This document shows, piece by piece, positions 8,372 through 15,982 of a stretch of 21,895 nucleotides of DNA. This DNA comes from Planctomycetaceae bacterium (GTDB lineage Bacteria > Planctomycetota > Planctomycetia > Pirellulales > Thermoguttaceae). The stretch's first letter is position 1; each line of letters begins with the position of its first letter. The translations under genes were made by a program, and so were the position numbers. Below the pieces are notes generated by a model. The model was not told where the DNA came from. It saw only the letters and a program-made list of their open reading frames with translations, and did not search any database. Location: positions 1-21,895 of the forward strand of contig JAIRYX010000165.1 in NCBI GenBank assembly GCA_031267635.1. The letters run 5' to 3'.

Positions 8372-9676
8372 ATGTCCAAACCGAAAAATCTTGTCGTTGC
8401 CCAGAGTGGGGGACCGACTTGCGTTATCAACAGCTCGCTTCGTGGAGTGATTGAAGCCGCCCGCGAATTTGATAATATCGGCACTGTTTACGGAGCGAAT
8501 CACGGTATTGAAGGTGTTCTCAAAGAGGAACTGCTCGACTTATCCGCGCAAAGCGAAGAGGAAGTCGCGCTGCTTCGTTATACGCCGGTTGCCGGTTCTA
8601 TCGGAACATGCCGATACAAGCTCAAATCCAATCAATCTGAAGATTTCGAGCGGGTGATTGATGTGCTGAAATCGCACAATGTCGGATATTTTTTGTATAA
8701 CGGCGGAAACGATTCGATGGACACGGCGAATAAAATCGCTCAACTTGCGCAGCAACGCGGCTTGGAATTGTTGGGTGTCGGCGTGCCGAAAACGATTGAC
8801 AACGACGTGGGAGACGGTGAATTTAAACTGATCGACCATACGCCGGGTTATGGTTCGGCGGCAAAATATTGGATGCACACGGTGCAATATGCCAACGAGG
8901 AAAATAAAGGTTCGTGTCCCGCCGATCCGGTTTTGGTGTTGCAAGCGATGGGGCGAAAAATCGGTTTTATTCCCGCCGCCGCGCGGCTTGCCGATCCGAA
9001 ACGTCAAATGCCGCTTCAAATTTATCTTGCGGAAAGTCCGTGTTCGCTCGAACAACTCACCGAAAACGTCAACGCATCGCTCAAGCAAAACGGACGCTGT
9101 ATCGTCGTTATTAGCGAGGGGTTCAATATAGGCAATCTCGGAGAGGTAAAAGATTCGTTTGGACACACGAGTTTCAGTTCGAGTCAAATTACGGTCGCGC
9201 AGGCGGTAGTCAATCATCTCAACAGAGTCGGTATTGCTGCGAAAGGTGCGGCGCGTGGAAACATCGCCGGAACGGATCAGCGTCATTCGATGGCTTACGC
9301 TTCGATTGTTGATCTTGATGAGGCGTACCGTGCCGGACAAAAAGCGGTGGAACTTGCCGCAACCGAACAAGGCGGTTATATGTCCACGATTTTGCGAGAT
9401 TCGGGCTTTATTTACAATGTGCGTTATGACAAAGTTCCGCTGATGGAAGTGGCAAACAGCGAAAGAACATTTCCGAAAAACTGGATTGCGACGAACGGAT
9501 ACGACGTGACAGACGATTTTATACGTTACGCAAAACCGTTAGTCGGTGAAGAAATGCTGACGCTTCCGATGACAAACGGACGGCAACGCCTCACGCAATT
9601 TGCCCCAATTTTCGCGGAAAAGAAACTCCCAGCTTATATTCCACAAGCGGATGGCAAACATAAAAATTTTACGTGA
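8372..9676 (+). CDS. pfp: 6-phosphofructokinase, probably pyrophosphate-dependent
   Basis: Phosphorylates fructose 6-phosphate to fructose 1,6-bisphosphate in glycolysis; PPi-dependent forms work reversibly. The protein (434 residues) starts with NLVVAQSGGPTCVINSSLRG. It then has the phosphoryl-donor motif GGNDS (about 107-111), PKTIDND (about 139-145; proton-acceptor Asp region), a MGRKIGF substrate-binding motif and ISEGF. ATP-dependent enzymes usually have Gly where GGNDS has Asp, and Lys in PKTIDND is typical of PPi-using enzymes. Donor specificity is therefore inferred as PPi. The ATG at 8372 is supported by AGGAAAAG 5-12 nt upstream. It stands alone on the plus strand, with its own likely promoter and an AT-rich hairpin downstream. 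The family is very secure; donor choice less so. Confidence 0.93.
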   Translation: MSKPKNLVVAQSGGPTCVINSSLRGVIEAAREFDNIGTVYGANHGIEGVLKEELLDLSAQSEEEVALLRYTPVAGSIGTCRYKLKSNQSEDFERVIDVLKSHNVGYFLYNGGNDSMDTANKIAQLAQQRGLELLGVGVPKTIDNDVGDGEFKLIDHTPGYGSAAKYWMHTVQYANEENKGSCPADPVLVLQAMGRKIGFIPAAARLADPKRQMPLQIYLAESPCSLEQLTENVNASLKQNGRCIVVISEGFNIGNLGEVKDSFGHTSFSSSQITVAQAVVNHLNRVGIAAKGAARGNIAGTDQRHSMAYASIVDLDEAYRAGQKAVELAATEQGGYMSTILRDSGFIYNVRYDKVPLMEVANSERTFPKNWIATNGYDVTDDFIRYAKPLVGEEMLTLPMTNGRQRLTQFAPIFAEKKLPAYIPQADGKHKNFT

Positions 9677-9700
9677 GATACAATACGCTCCTCACACTTT

Positions 9701-9747
9701 AAAATTTGTACTCCAAATTTTGCTGCATCACTGTTTTTTGAAAAAAC
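9701..9747 (+). terminator. AT-rich hairpins after pfp, possible terminator
   Basis: A perfect 8-bp stem AAAATTTG / CAAATTTT with a 5-nt loop (9701-9721) is followed by a second self-complementary stretch, GTTTTTT-G-AAAAAAC (9733-9747). They lie 25-70 nt after the pfp stop. The stems are weak and A/T-only, so termination is only plausible. Confidence 0.3.
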
Positions 9748-9981
9748 GCTCCTCTTTGATATAAAAAATATTACATTTTAAGTTAAAATAGAAAAGATTT
9801 TCGTCGTGCGTAAAAAAATAGTGTATATTGCATCATACCGATAACTGCAAATAGAAGGATGTGGTATTTGGTAGCGAATAGAAAGAATGTCGCGATTTCC
9901 CCCATTTGCGGCAAAGAGTTAATATACAAAAATCATTTTCCCCCATTGATTTTTGCGTTTTCCCCCCTGGAGAAAAAAACG

Positions 9982-10665
9982 ATGAAAGTTGCAAAAGAAT
10001 CAAAATCAAAAACTCAAGCAGTTAAAAAAAAGAAAAAAATTTCCCAACCTAACCACGAGAAAAAAAACGCGAAAAAGAAAACATCGGCAGAGCTACAATG
10101 CCGTTGTTCTTCTCAAAGTCATGCTTCTTCCGACAATAAAACGGAAGAACATCGTAAACGTTGCGAAATTTCCGGGCAAGAATATCACCAATTTGTTCAG
10201 AAAACCGCCCGTAAAGAAAATGTGCGTCCTGAAGAATTGGTGACTGTAGAACGCCGCGCAAATGAAGAAGTATTTCCCAAAAAATTAAATGAAGAGTTAT
10301 CGGCAACAGCGTCCAAATTGCCTAAAACGGAAAACAAAGAACGCCGCACCAAAGCGCAACGCCGTCGGCAAATTGACCCGACAACATGCGAACGCGATTA
10401 TTCGCCGGAAGAAATTGAGTTTATGAACGCTCTTGATGAATACAAGCGAAACAGCGGACGAATGTTTCCGACTTGCAGCGAAATTCTCGAAGTGTTTCGC
10501 GGTTTGGGTTATATCAAACAATTGCGCGAGGAAACAATCGAAGTCAGCAGCAATCCGCAATCCAGCGACATATTTATCACTTCCCATGAAACCAACATAT
10601 TAAGCCGTCCCGACAACGCGCCGCCCGCGATTTTTTCCAGTAACCAAACGCCGTATTTTTTGTAA
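9982..10665 (+). CDS. Lysine-rich-tailed protein with a planctomycete-type C-terminal domain (unknown function)
   Basis: A 227-residue protein. The N-terminal 35 residues are dominated by Lys (KVAKESKSKT, VKKKKK, KKNAKKKTS), like histone H1-type or other nucleic-acid-binding tails. A Cys/His-containing patch (CRCSSQSHASS...RKRC) and a charged linker follow. The compact C-terminal segment DYSPEEIEFMNALDEYKR and GRMFPTCSEILEVFRGLGY resembles a short conserved domain I recall in planctomycete proteins of unknown role. There is no signal peptide or membrane helix, so it is probably cytoplasmic, perhaps nucleoid- or RNA-associated (inference). The frame opens at 9859, but the ATG at 9982 has GGAG at 9969-9972, and the 41 codons before it look untranslated (three TTTCCCCC tracts). 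A TATATT at 9824-9829 may be its -10 box. Codon use resembles the neighbours. Confidence 0.75.
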   Translation: MKVAKESKSKTQAVKKKKKISQPNHEKKNAKKKTSAELQCRCSSQSHASSDNKTEEHRKRCEISGQEYHQFVQKTARKENVRPEELVTVERRANEEVFPKKLNEELSATASKLPKTENKERRTKAQRRRQIDPTTCERDYSPEEIEFMNALDEYKRNSGRMFPTCSEILEVFRGLGYIKQLREETIEVSSNPQSSDIFITSHETNILSRPDNAPPAIFSSNQTPYFL

Positions 10666-10701
10666 TGTTTTCCAACGATAAACAGAATGTTTTCTGACAA
10701 A

Positions 10702-10723
10702 GAGCATTAGTTTTTTAACGCTC
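10702..10723 (-). terminator. Intrinsic-terminator-like hairpin after the polymerase gene
   Basis: In minus-strand RNA an 8-bp stem GAGCGUUA / UAAUGCUC (one G-U pair) with loop AAAAAC is followed by UUUGU. It lies about 45 nt past the stop of the minus-strand gene ending at 10767. It also sits between that gene and the convergent plus-strand gene ending at 10665, where a terminator is expected. Confidence 0.45.
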
Positions 10724-10766
10724 GCTGGCAACTGCAAGGGTTGCCCCTACCGTCGATTACCGCTCG

Positions 10767-13445
10767 TCACTCGCTCTCTGAAAACCGCATCATTTGTTCG
10801 CGTACTTCCGGCGGGAGTTTTCTGTCGGTGTGGGGAGTGGCGGAGTCTAATCCGACGGCGAGCTGAGCGGTTTCGCGTTTATAAGATTGTTCGTTGAGCG
10901 CGTCATAGCAAGCGGCGAGAGCGACATAAACTGTCGAGTGATTCGGGTACAACGCCGCCGCGCGTTCTAATAAAACGACCGCGATTTCCAGCGAGTTGAC
11001 GTTGCGCGAATGTTGGTAATCGTCAAAAAAAATCATGCCGAGTTCTTCATGCCGCATTGCCGACGACGGCGCGGAACGTACCGCTTGGACCATCGCGCGG
11101 GCTGCGTCTTCCGGCAACGCCAGCGATTCTACCCGCGAAAGACTGCGCGGACGTTGCGAGTGATTCGTCAGCGATTTCAGCGCTTCGCGGAAATCGGAAT
11201 TGTCCGCCGCACGCCGCCCCGCGCGATCGCTGTCTTGCGCGACATTCTGAGAAGATTCACGAGTTGGAACCGCGTTATCAGAAAATTCACGATGTTGCAC
11301 GAGTAAGTCGCGACAAAGCCCAATCCATGCTTCCGTGCGGTAGGGATCGACTTGTACGGCGTTTTCTAATTGCGTGATACGGCGGTCAATGTAAGCGTTT
11401 TGCAAAGCGTCGGCTTGCAAGTCGCGTAAAATTTTATTGGCGCGAAGATTGGTCAGAAACGCCGACGGATAAAACGCCGACGCCATCGCAAAAAAACATG
11501 CTGCCAAACATAAAAAACGGGGTTCTGATTTTCGATGCGCGTCGCTTTCCGTTTTCTTTTTATGCGTTTTATTGGAATCCGGCTCGCAAAGCCGCAACGA
11601 CGTAAGAGATATATTGGAGAAACCATCCGTCTCTTCGCGTTGTTGCGAGAGATACTCTTTCGATTCAAAACTCCTATTCAAACATAATGCCAGCAAAAAC
11701 CAGAACGCGGCGTTGACATGCGGAAACGCGATACCGCCCGCCGCCAAAAGATTGACGGCAAGCGCAAAGAAACAAACCGGCGCGAGCTTTTCCAAACGTT
11801 GCCGCGTGTAAAGAATTGCCGGCAAAAATAAAAGAGTACCGATTCCGAAACCGAGTAAACAAAACGCCGCCGCATCCGGTTTCATCGGATCGTAATTCGT
11901 ATAGGAATAAACAAAAGCCGCAATGATACCGATTCCGCCGCCAAGAATGATCGGCAGAAACGTATGGAATTTGTAAGATTCCTGTTGTTCGGACGACGGT
12001 TCCGGCTCGTTTTTTCGTGCGGCAATCGCTTTAATGACCACGGCGGCAAACAACGCGAGTAATCCGGCTAACGCGGGCAAACCGGCATTCGACGCTGTTT
12101 CAAAGAAAAGATTGTGCGGATCAGAAACCGTTTCGCTGGCGGTCGGCAGTTTGTAAAGCGTATAAAATTCTTTGAAATTGCCGACTCCGCAGCCGAACAA
12201 CGGATGATCGGCGATCATTCCTAAACTTGATTGCCAATACTGCAAACGATAGCCGAACGATTTCGTCGCGTTACCGAGAAGTTCGCCGGAAATTTTATCG
12301 GAAATTTTGCTCGGTGCGATCAAGACGCCGAGTAACACAACAGATGTGCCGATGATTACGCCGATCAAAAAACGTTTGTTGCGTATTTTCAGCAAGCATT
12401 GACCAACCGCGAGACACGCGATTCCGAATATCACGGCAAGCAAACCGGAACGGCTTTGCGTAAGAACCAATAAAACGAAGATTGCCGCGAATAACAAAAG
12501 CGTGAAAAGCGGATAGAGTATTGGAATGACTCGCGTAATAACACGACGATAGGAAATTTTTTGACATTTATTTCTTTGCGGCTCTGTATCTTTGTGAAAG
12601 AGAGTAAATGTTTTTCCGTGACGGTTGAAGATGTTGCAAACGGAGAAAACAATCCCGCCGAAAAATACGCACCAAGGCACCAGAACGCCCGCAAGCGAGT
12701 TTGTAAGACTGTACGTTCCGAGCGGTTCTGTACTTTTGACGCGAGCTTCGAGTAGTGTTTGTTCTCCGGGCGTTACGGCGTTATTCATGCGGAATATTTC
12801 TTCGCGATGCTCGTAAAATTCCCGCCGATTTTTCGGGGCGAGATAAGAATAATCGTAATACGCGGCGGCGGATTCCGCAACGGTCAGCGCGACAAACAAG
12901 AACAACATACCGCGAATCATCGCCGAATTGCCGAGCGTCAGCCGCCACGTTACGAACATCGCCGCAAATCCGCACCAATGCGACAGCATCGTCAGCATCA
13001 TCCGCGGCGAACCGGTTGCGGAAAACCAAACGGCAACAAACGACACGACAATCCATCCAAAAAAACATACCGCCGCAATATCGTACCATTGGAATCGGAA
13101 ATCGCAGGAAAGCGTCGCGTTTGCCGCATTCAACGCCGACTCGGAACGATTGCTTTGCGGACGGTCGAACGTGCCGGAAAAATCAAGCGGCTTGCGGCGA
13201 TACCAACGCATCAGCAGTAACGCCGCCGCAAGAATTTGCCACACAACGGCGACAAGAAGATTATCTCCTTCAACCGTCAGTCCGTCGCCGTTCAGCAGCA
13301 ACGTCATCGCGGTCAACGCCGACACGATACCAAGTATCCACGCCGAAACGCTTCCCAAGCCGAGCCGCGAGAATAAATCGGCGTCTGTGTCGGCGGCGGA
13401 TTGTTTGTTGTTACTTGCGATTAAGGTTGTACGGCGTTTGGTCAT
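10767..13445 (-). CDS. O-antigen ligase/polymerase-like membrane protein with C-terminal TPRs
   Basis: An integral inner-membrane protein of 892 residues with about a dozen hydrophobic segments. The central part has the Wzy/WaaL (O-antigen ligase) signature: LTQSRSGLLAVIFG, a long periplasmic stretch with HPLFGCGVGNFKEFY, and SDPHNLFFETASNAGLPALAG near residue 440. Such proteins join or polymerise lipid-linked glycans on the periplasmic face. After the last helix (near 660) the C-terminus is soluble, with TPR-like helices (ITQLENAVQVDPYRTEAWIGL; AVVLLERAAALYPNHSTVYVAL). This ligase-TPR layout is common in this superfamily. A charged, low-complexity cytoplasmic loop (around 605-645, Lys/Glu/Ser-rich) is unusual. 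The start overlaps the upstream gene by 35 bp, suggesting translational coupling. Which glycan it handles cannot be told, because no other glycosylation genes are present. Confidence 0.88.
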   Translation of the reverse strand: MTKRRTTLIASNNKQSAADTDADLFSRLGLGSVSAWILGIVSALTAMTLLLNGDGLTVEGDNLLVAVVWQILAAALLLMRWYRRKPLDFSGTFDRPQSNRSESALNAANATLSCDFRFQWYDIAAVCFFGWIVVSFVAVWFSATGSPRMMLTMLSHWCGFAAMFVTWRLTLGNSAMIRGMLFLFVALTVAESAAAYYDYSYLAPKNRREFYEHREEIFRMNNAVTPGEQTLLEARVKSTEPLGTYSLTNSLAGVLVPWCVFFGGIVFSVCNIFNRHGKTFTLFHKDTEPQRNKCQKISYRRVITRVIPILYPLFTLLLFAAIFVLLVLTQSRSGLLAVIFGIACLAVGQCLLKIRNKRFLIGVIIGTSVVLLGVLIAPSKISDKISGELLGNATKSFGYRLQYWQSSLGMIADHPLFGCGVGNFKEFYTLYKLPTASETVSDPHNLFFETASNAGLPALAGLLALFAAVVIKAIAARKNEPEPSSEQQESYKFHTFLPIILGGGIGIIAAFVYSYTNYDPMKPDAAAFCLLGFGIGTLLFLPAILYTRQRLEKLAPVCFFALAVNLLAAGGIAFPHVNAAFWFLLALCLNRSFESKEYLSQQREETDGFSNISLTSLRLCEPDSNKTHKKKTESDAHRKSEPRFLCLAACFFAMASAFYPSAFLTNLRANKILRDLQADALQNAYIDRRITQLENAVQVDPYRTEAWIGLCRDLLVQHREFSDNAVPTRESSQNVAQDSDRAGRRAADNSDFREALKSLTNHSQRPRSLSRVESLALPEDAARAMVQAVRSAPSSAMRHEELGMIFFDDYQHSRNVNSLEIAVVLLERAAALYPNHSTVYVALAACYDALNEQSYKRETAQLAVGLDSATPHTDRKLPPEVREQMMRFSESE

Positions 13446-13980
13446 TTATTTGAGAGATTTCAAGAAGTTGATTGTTGTTTCTATGGATTTGAAAACACGC
13501 ATTGATAAAGAGAACAATATAACATACGGACGCCGCTAAAAGAGCCGTTAAAAGAAGCGTGTAAATCGGTGCAACCGACGGCTCGTTTTTTGCAACAGAC
13601 GCAGTATAAACTCGAACAATAAAAAAGCGAGCCGGTTGAAAAGAGAAAATCGCGCCAAAATATAAGAAATATCGACTTTGAGCAAATATTCCAATCGTTA
13701 CCGCGCTTGTTACAAGTAATAGAAAAACGCCCAAAACGAACGCCCCGACAATTGGCGACGTTAACCATATCAACAGTGTCCAACCGGTCGTAAAAGCTAA
13801 TGGAAAAAACATTGCGTATCCGACAAACTTAAATATTCTTTTATTGGAACGTAAGATTTTTTCTTTTAATCGTTCTAATTCCTCATCCTCGAACGTGTCA
13901 TCAAACGGCGGCGAAACCTGACGTTGCGAATCGTCGTAATAAGTGTAGGGGTTATCTGTTTCGTGAAAATCGCAAGTCAT
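13411..13980 (-). CDS. Small membrane protein with four predicted helices (unknown function)
   Basis: A 189-residue protein with an acidic cytoplasmic N-terminus containing Asn-Pro-Tyr-Thr-Tyr-Tyr (residues 10-15), then FDDTFEDEELERLKEKI. Four hydrophobic segments follow at about 50-70, 75-97, 103-120 and 140-162. Short acidic N-termini with an NPY motif before several helices are a pattern I associate with planctomycete membrane proteins. I recognise no enzymatic motif. It is the first gene behind the promoter at 14029-14057 and overlaps the polymerase gene by 35 bp, so the two are almost certainly co-transcribed and may act together. The ATG at 13980 has no clear Shine-Dalgarno site. Confidence 0.75.
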   Translation of the reverse strand: MTCDFHETDNPYTYYDDSQRQVSPPFDDTFEDEELERLKEKILRSNKRIFKFVGYAMFFPLAFTTGWTLLIWLTSPIVGAFVLGVFLLLVTSAVTIGIFAQSRYFLYFGAIFSFQPARFFIVRVYTASVAKNEPSVAPIYTLLLTALLAASVCYIVLFINACFQIHRNNNQLLEISQINDQTPYNLNRK

Positions 13981-14028
13981 GGTTGCGTTTGAGAAAGGGA
14001 TTGTATAAACGTTTGTACCGAGTTTTTT

Positions 14029-14057
14029 ATGATAAATAATTTTACTTCTTGTGTCAA
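14029..14057 (-). promoter_or_regulatory. Sigma-70-type promoter of the membrane-protein/polymerase operon
   Basis: On the minus strand TTGACA (14057-14052) and TATCAT (14034-14029) are separated by exactly 17 bp. This gives a leader of about 40 nt before the ATG at 13980. It is the best promoter match in the window. Confidence 0.6.
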
Positions 14058-14110
14058 TCCGTCAAGAAAATCGCTGTTTAGCTCACATTTGGGGAGGACT
14101 GATTTATAAA

Positions 14111-14319
14111 AGATTCAGCCGCCCAGCCAAATATACTAAAACTACTTTCAATTGATGTTTTCTCACAAAGGCATGGCGGCGCGAAGAATTTAGTTTTTAG
14201 AATCACTCGATGTTCTTGGCGTCTTTGCGAGAAACAAATTTTAAAATGCGATGGATATAAATCCGCACCGGCAACTGGGTCGCTACAGTCGATTTTGCCG
14301 AAAGAGATTACTATTGCCG
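14111..14319 (+). repeat. Dispersed repeat, copy B, interrupted by about 125 bp
   Basis: 14111-14133 (GATTCAGCCGCCCAGCCAAA) matches the left end of the copy at 21645. 14259-14319 (AATCCGCACCGGCAACTGGG ... GCCGAAAGAGATTACTATTG) matches its interior. Between them 14134-14258 is extra sequence with imperfect inverted repeats (TTTCTCACAAAGGC at 14158-14172 against GCGTCTTTGCGAGAAA at 14219-14234), looking like a nested insertion. The right terminal CTGAAT end is missing. Apart from this repeat and the promoter above, 13981-14372 holds no gene. Confidence 0.6.
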
Positions 14320-14372
14320 CCCTTGTTGATCAAGTTTTCCCGAGTCTCATGAGTCACTCGTATCCCTTATCC

Positions 14373-14939
14373 CCCAAAACCTCTCCCTTATCCCCCAAAA
14401 CCTCCGGCGTAGTCGGCGAAACTTCCCGTCAAACCGGCGGAACATTCGGCAAAATCAGCAAATTCCCTAGCGTAACTGGCGAAACGTTCAGCGAAATCGG
14501 CGAAATCACCAGCGAAATAGGCAAAATCTCTGCCAAAACCGGCGGGACTTCCGGCGAAATAGGCAAAATCCCTAGCGAAATTGACGGAGCTTTCAGCGTA
14601 ATCGACAAAACCTCTAGCGTAACCGACGAAACTTCGCGCAAGGTTGCGGAGAGTTTGCGCAAGGTTGCGGAGAGTTTGCGCAAGGTTGCGCAGAGTTCGC
14701 GCAAGGTTGCGGAGAGTTTGCGCAAGGTTGCGTAGAGTTCGCGCAAGGTTGCGGAGAGTTCGCGCAAGGTTGCGCAGAGTTTGCGCAAGGTTGCGGAGAG
14801 TTCGCGCAAGGTTGCGGAGAGTTCACGCAAGGTTGCGCAGAGTTTGCGCAAGGTTGTGCAGAGTTTGCGCAAGGTTGCGCAGAGTTTGCGCAAGGTTGCG
14901 CAGAGTTTGCGCAAGGTTGCAAAATCTTGCGCAATGTAC
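14373..14939 (+). repeat. 21-bp tandem array (minisatellite), about 27 units
   Basis: Thirteen near-identical 21-bp units run from 14646 to 14918 (core GAGAGTTTGCGCAAGGTT; variants TTTG/TTCG and GGAG/GCAG). On the left, roughly a dozen more diverged units of the same 21-bp phase extend back to about 14373 (e.g. GGCGAAACGTTCAGC), and one decayed unit follows at 14919-14939. The period is a multiple of three. The plus frame opening at TTG 14295 or ATG 14349 reads heptads such as AESLRKV and GEIGKIPSEI, but is cut by TAG at 14733-14735 (a GCGTAG unit where others have GCGGAG or GCGCAG) before a final TAA at 14940. Several frames on both strands are open simply because the unit has no stop codons. 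No start has a Shine-Dalgarno site. I treat it as a repeat, possibly a former repeat-protein gene. Confidence 0.9.
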
Positions 14940-15096
14940 TAAAATATTTGTGTACATCTCGCGAGAAACTGAAGGAAATCCGCCGAAAACAAGCGGAATG
15001 GCGTCCTGTTTTCCGGAAATCCGACGGAATGTTTCCTTGTTTTTTACGAAAAATTTCTTTCATTCCCCCTTCAACTAGGAGATTAGGAGAATTATT

Positions 15097-15765
15097 ATGG
15101 CGAAAAATTATTACTATCCGCGTTCCGATGGCGGATTTTCGTTTTGGGCGAAAAATCTTGTGGCGTGTTTGCAAACGTCGTTCACGCGATTTCAAATTCC
15201 CGGCGAGGAAGTGGAGCGGCTTGGAACGCTCTACGGCGATTTTGCGGCGAAACTCGGAATAGCCGAATCAATCGACACCCGTACCAAATCCGCCGTCCAA
15301 GCCAAAAACGACGCCCGTAAAATTCTGGAGCAGGCATTGCGGCAGGATATTAAAGAATTTCTGACCTATAACCGCCTGGTAACCAACATTGACCGCGATA
15401 ATATGGGCTTGCCGATTCATAAAATCACCCGCACGCACGCGCCGGTGGCGACCACGTATCCTGATTTCGATATTGATAGCAGCATGATCCGGCGGCTGAC
15501 CATTCATTTTTACGATCAGGGGAAAAAGAAATCCAAAGCCAAACCGGATGGGCAGCATGGGGCGAAAATCCGTTGGGCGATCTTGGATTCGCCGCCAACG
15601 ACCATTGAAGAGCTGGTCAATTCGTCTTTCGGCACCCGACCCCCGTTTACTTTGGAATTTAACGGAAATCAACGCGGCAAAACCGTTTATTTCTGCCTCT
15701 GTTGGGAAAACACCCGCACGGAACGAGGTCCGTGGGGACCAATCAAAAGCGCAATTATTCCGTGA
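15097..15765 (+). CDS. 222-residue protein of a widespread uncharacterised family (helical N-terminus, FN3-like C-terminus)
   Basis: The start is firm: two AGGAG motifs precede the ATG, the nearer one (15085-15089) at good spacing. The N-terminal half (to about 100) is helical: YYYPRSDGGFSFWAKNLV, then a long segment with AVQAKNDARKILEQALRQ. The middle (about 101-140) carries HKITRTHAPVATTYP. The C-terminal part (about 141-222) appears beta-rich: KPDGQHGAKIRWAILDSPP, RPPFTLEFNGNQRGKTVYFC, WENTRTERGPWGPIKSAIIP. I recall many bacterial hypothetical proteins of this layout, with an MA...P-D...F start and a final GPWS/GPWG...SA-I-P. No function is established to my knowledge. There is no signal peptide, membrane helix or catalytic motif. 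It follows directly after the 21-bp tandem array, and a hairpin sits 20 bp after its stop, so it is probably monocistronic. Confidence 0.85.
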   Translation: MAKNYYYPRSDGGFSFWAKNLVACLQTSFTRFQIPGEEVERLGTLYGDFAAKLGIAESIDTRTKSAVQAKNDARKILEQALRQDIKEFLTYNRLVTNIDRDNMGLPIHKITRTHAPVATTYPDFDIDSSMIRRLTIHFYDQGKKKSKAKPDGQHGAKIRWAILDSPPTTIEELVNSSFGTRPPFTLEFNGNQRGKTVYFCLCWENTRTERGPWGPIKSAIIP

Positions 15766-15786
15766 GACGAAAGGGACAATTGGGAC

Positions 15787-15820
15787 TTTAGGAGCTTTGA
15801 GGGCAGGCAAAGCTCCTAAA
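15787..15820 (+). terminator. 13-bp perfect hairpin after the 222-residue gene
   Basis: TTTAGGAGCTTTG (15787-15799) and CAAAGCTCCTAAA (15808-15820) pair perfectly around an 8-nt loop, 22 nt past the stop codon. No T-run follows on the plus strand (A-rich instead), so it is a strong structure but a non-canonical terminator. The rest of the gap to 15974 is made of short GGGAC/GTCCC-like runs with no ORF. Confidence 0.45.
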
Positions 15821-15973
15821 AAAGAAAACCGGAAATCCTCAAAAGAGTTTCCAAAATCAGGAAAGTGAGCCGCTCAAATTCCAATAGTCCCTCTTGTCCC
15901 ATGGGTTCCAAGAAGCCCTTTTGTCCCCCATGGTTACTCTTGCGTACTTTTCTCTCCAATTATTTGTAATTTT

Positions 15974-15982
15974 TGGTATAAT
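15974..15982 (+). promoter_or_regulatory. Extended -10 promoter of the GTPase cluster
   Basis: TGGTATAAT is a perfect extended -10 element, with TATAAT at 15977-15982. No good -35 is seen at the proper distance, which fits an extended -10 promoter. It predicts a leader of about 130 nt before the ATG at 16119, containing short complementary segments (GCCGA / TCGGC). Confidence 0.5.

Noticed and set aside
8540..9370. 276-codon minus-strand ORF opposite the phosphofructokinase gene
   Set aside because: It is antisense to an unambiguous enzyme gene and has no recognisable protein features.
9859..9981. 41-codon N-terminal extension of the lysine-rich protein
   Set aside because: The internal ATG at 9982 has a better-placed Shine-Dalgarno site, and the extension is made of C-tract leader sequence. 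It is not fully excluded.
10727..10745. GGCAAC/GTTGCC hairpin between convergent genes
   Set aside because: It has only a 6-bp stem with no T-run. The neighbouring hairpin at 10702-10723 is the better terminator candidate.
14373..14939. CRISPR array
   Set aside because: Units are contiguous 21-bp tandem repeats with no unique spacers, and no cas genes are present.
14429..15195. Two long minus-strand ORFs across the tandem array (Cys-Ala-Asn-Ser and Thr-Leu-Arg-Lys repeats)
   Set aside because: The 21-bp unit has no stop codons in several frames, so open frames arise by chance. There is no ribosome site, and no conserved sequence outside the repeat.
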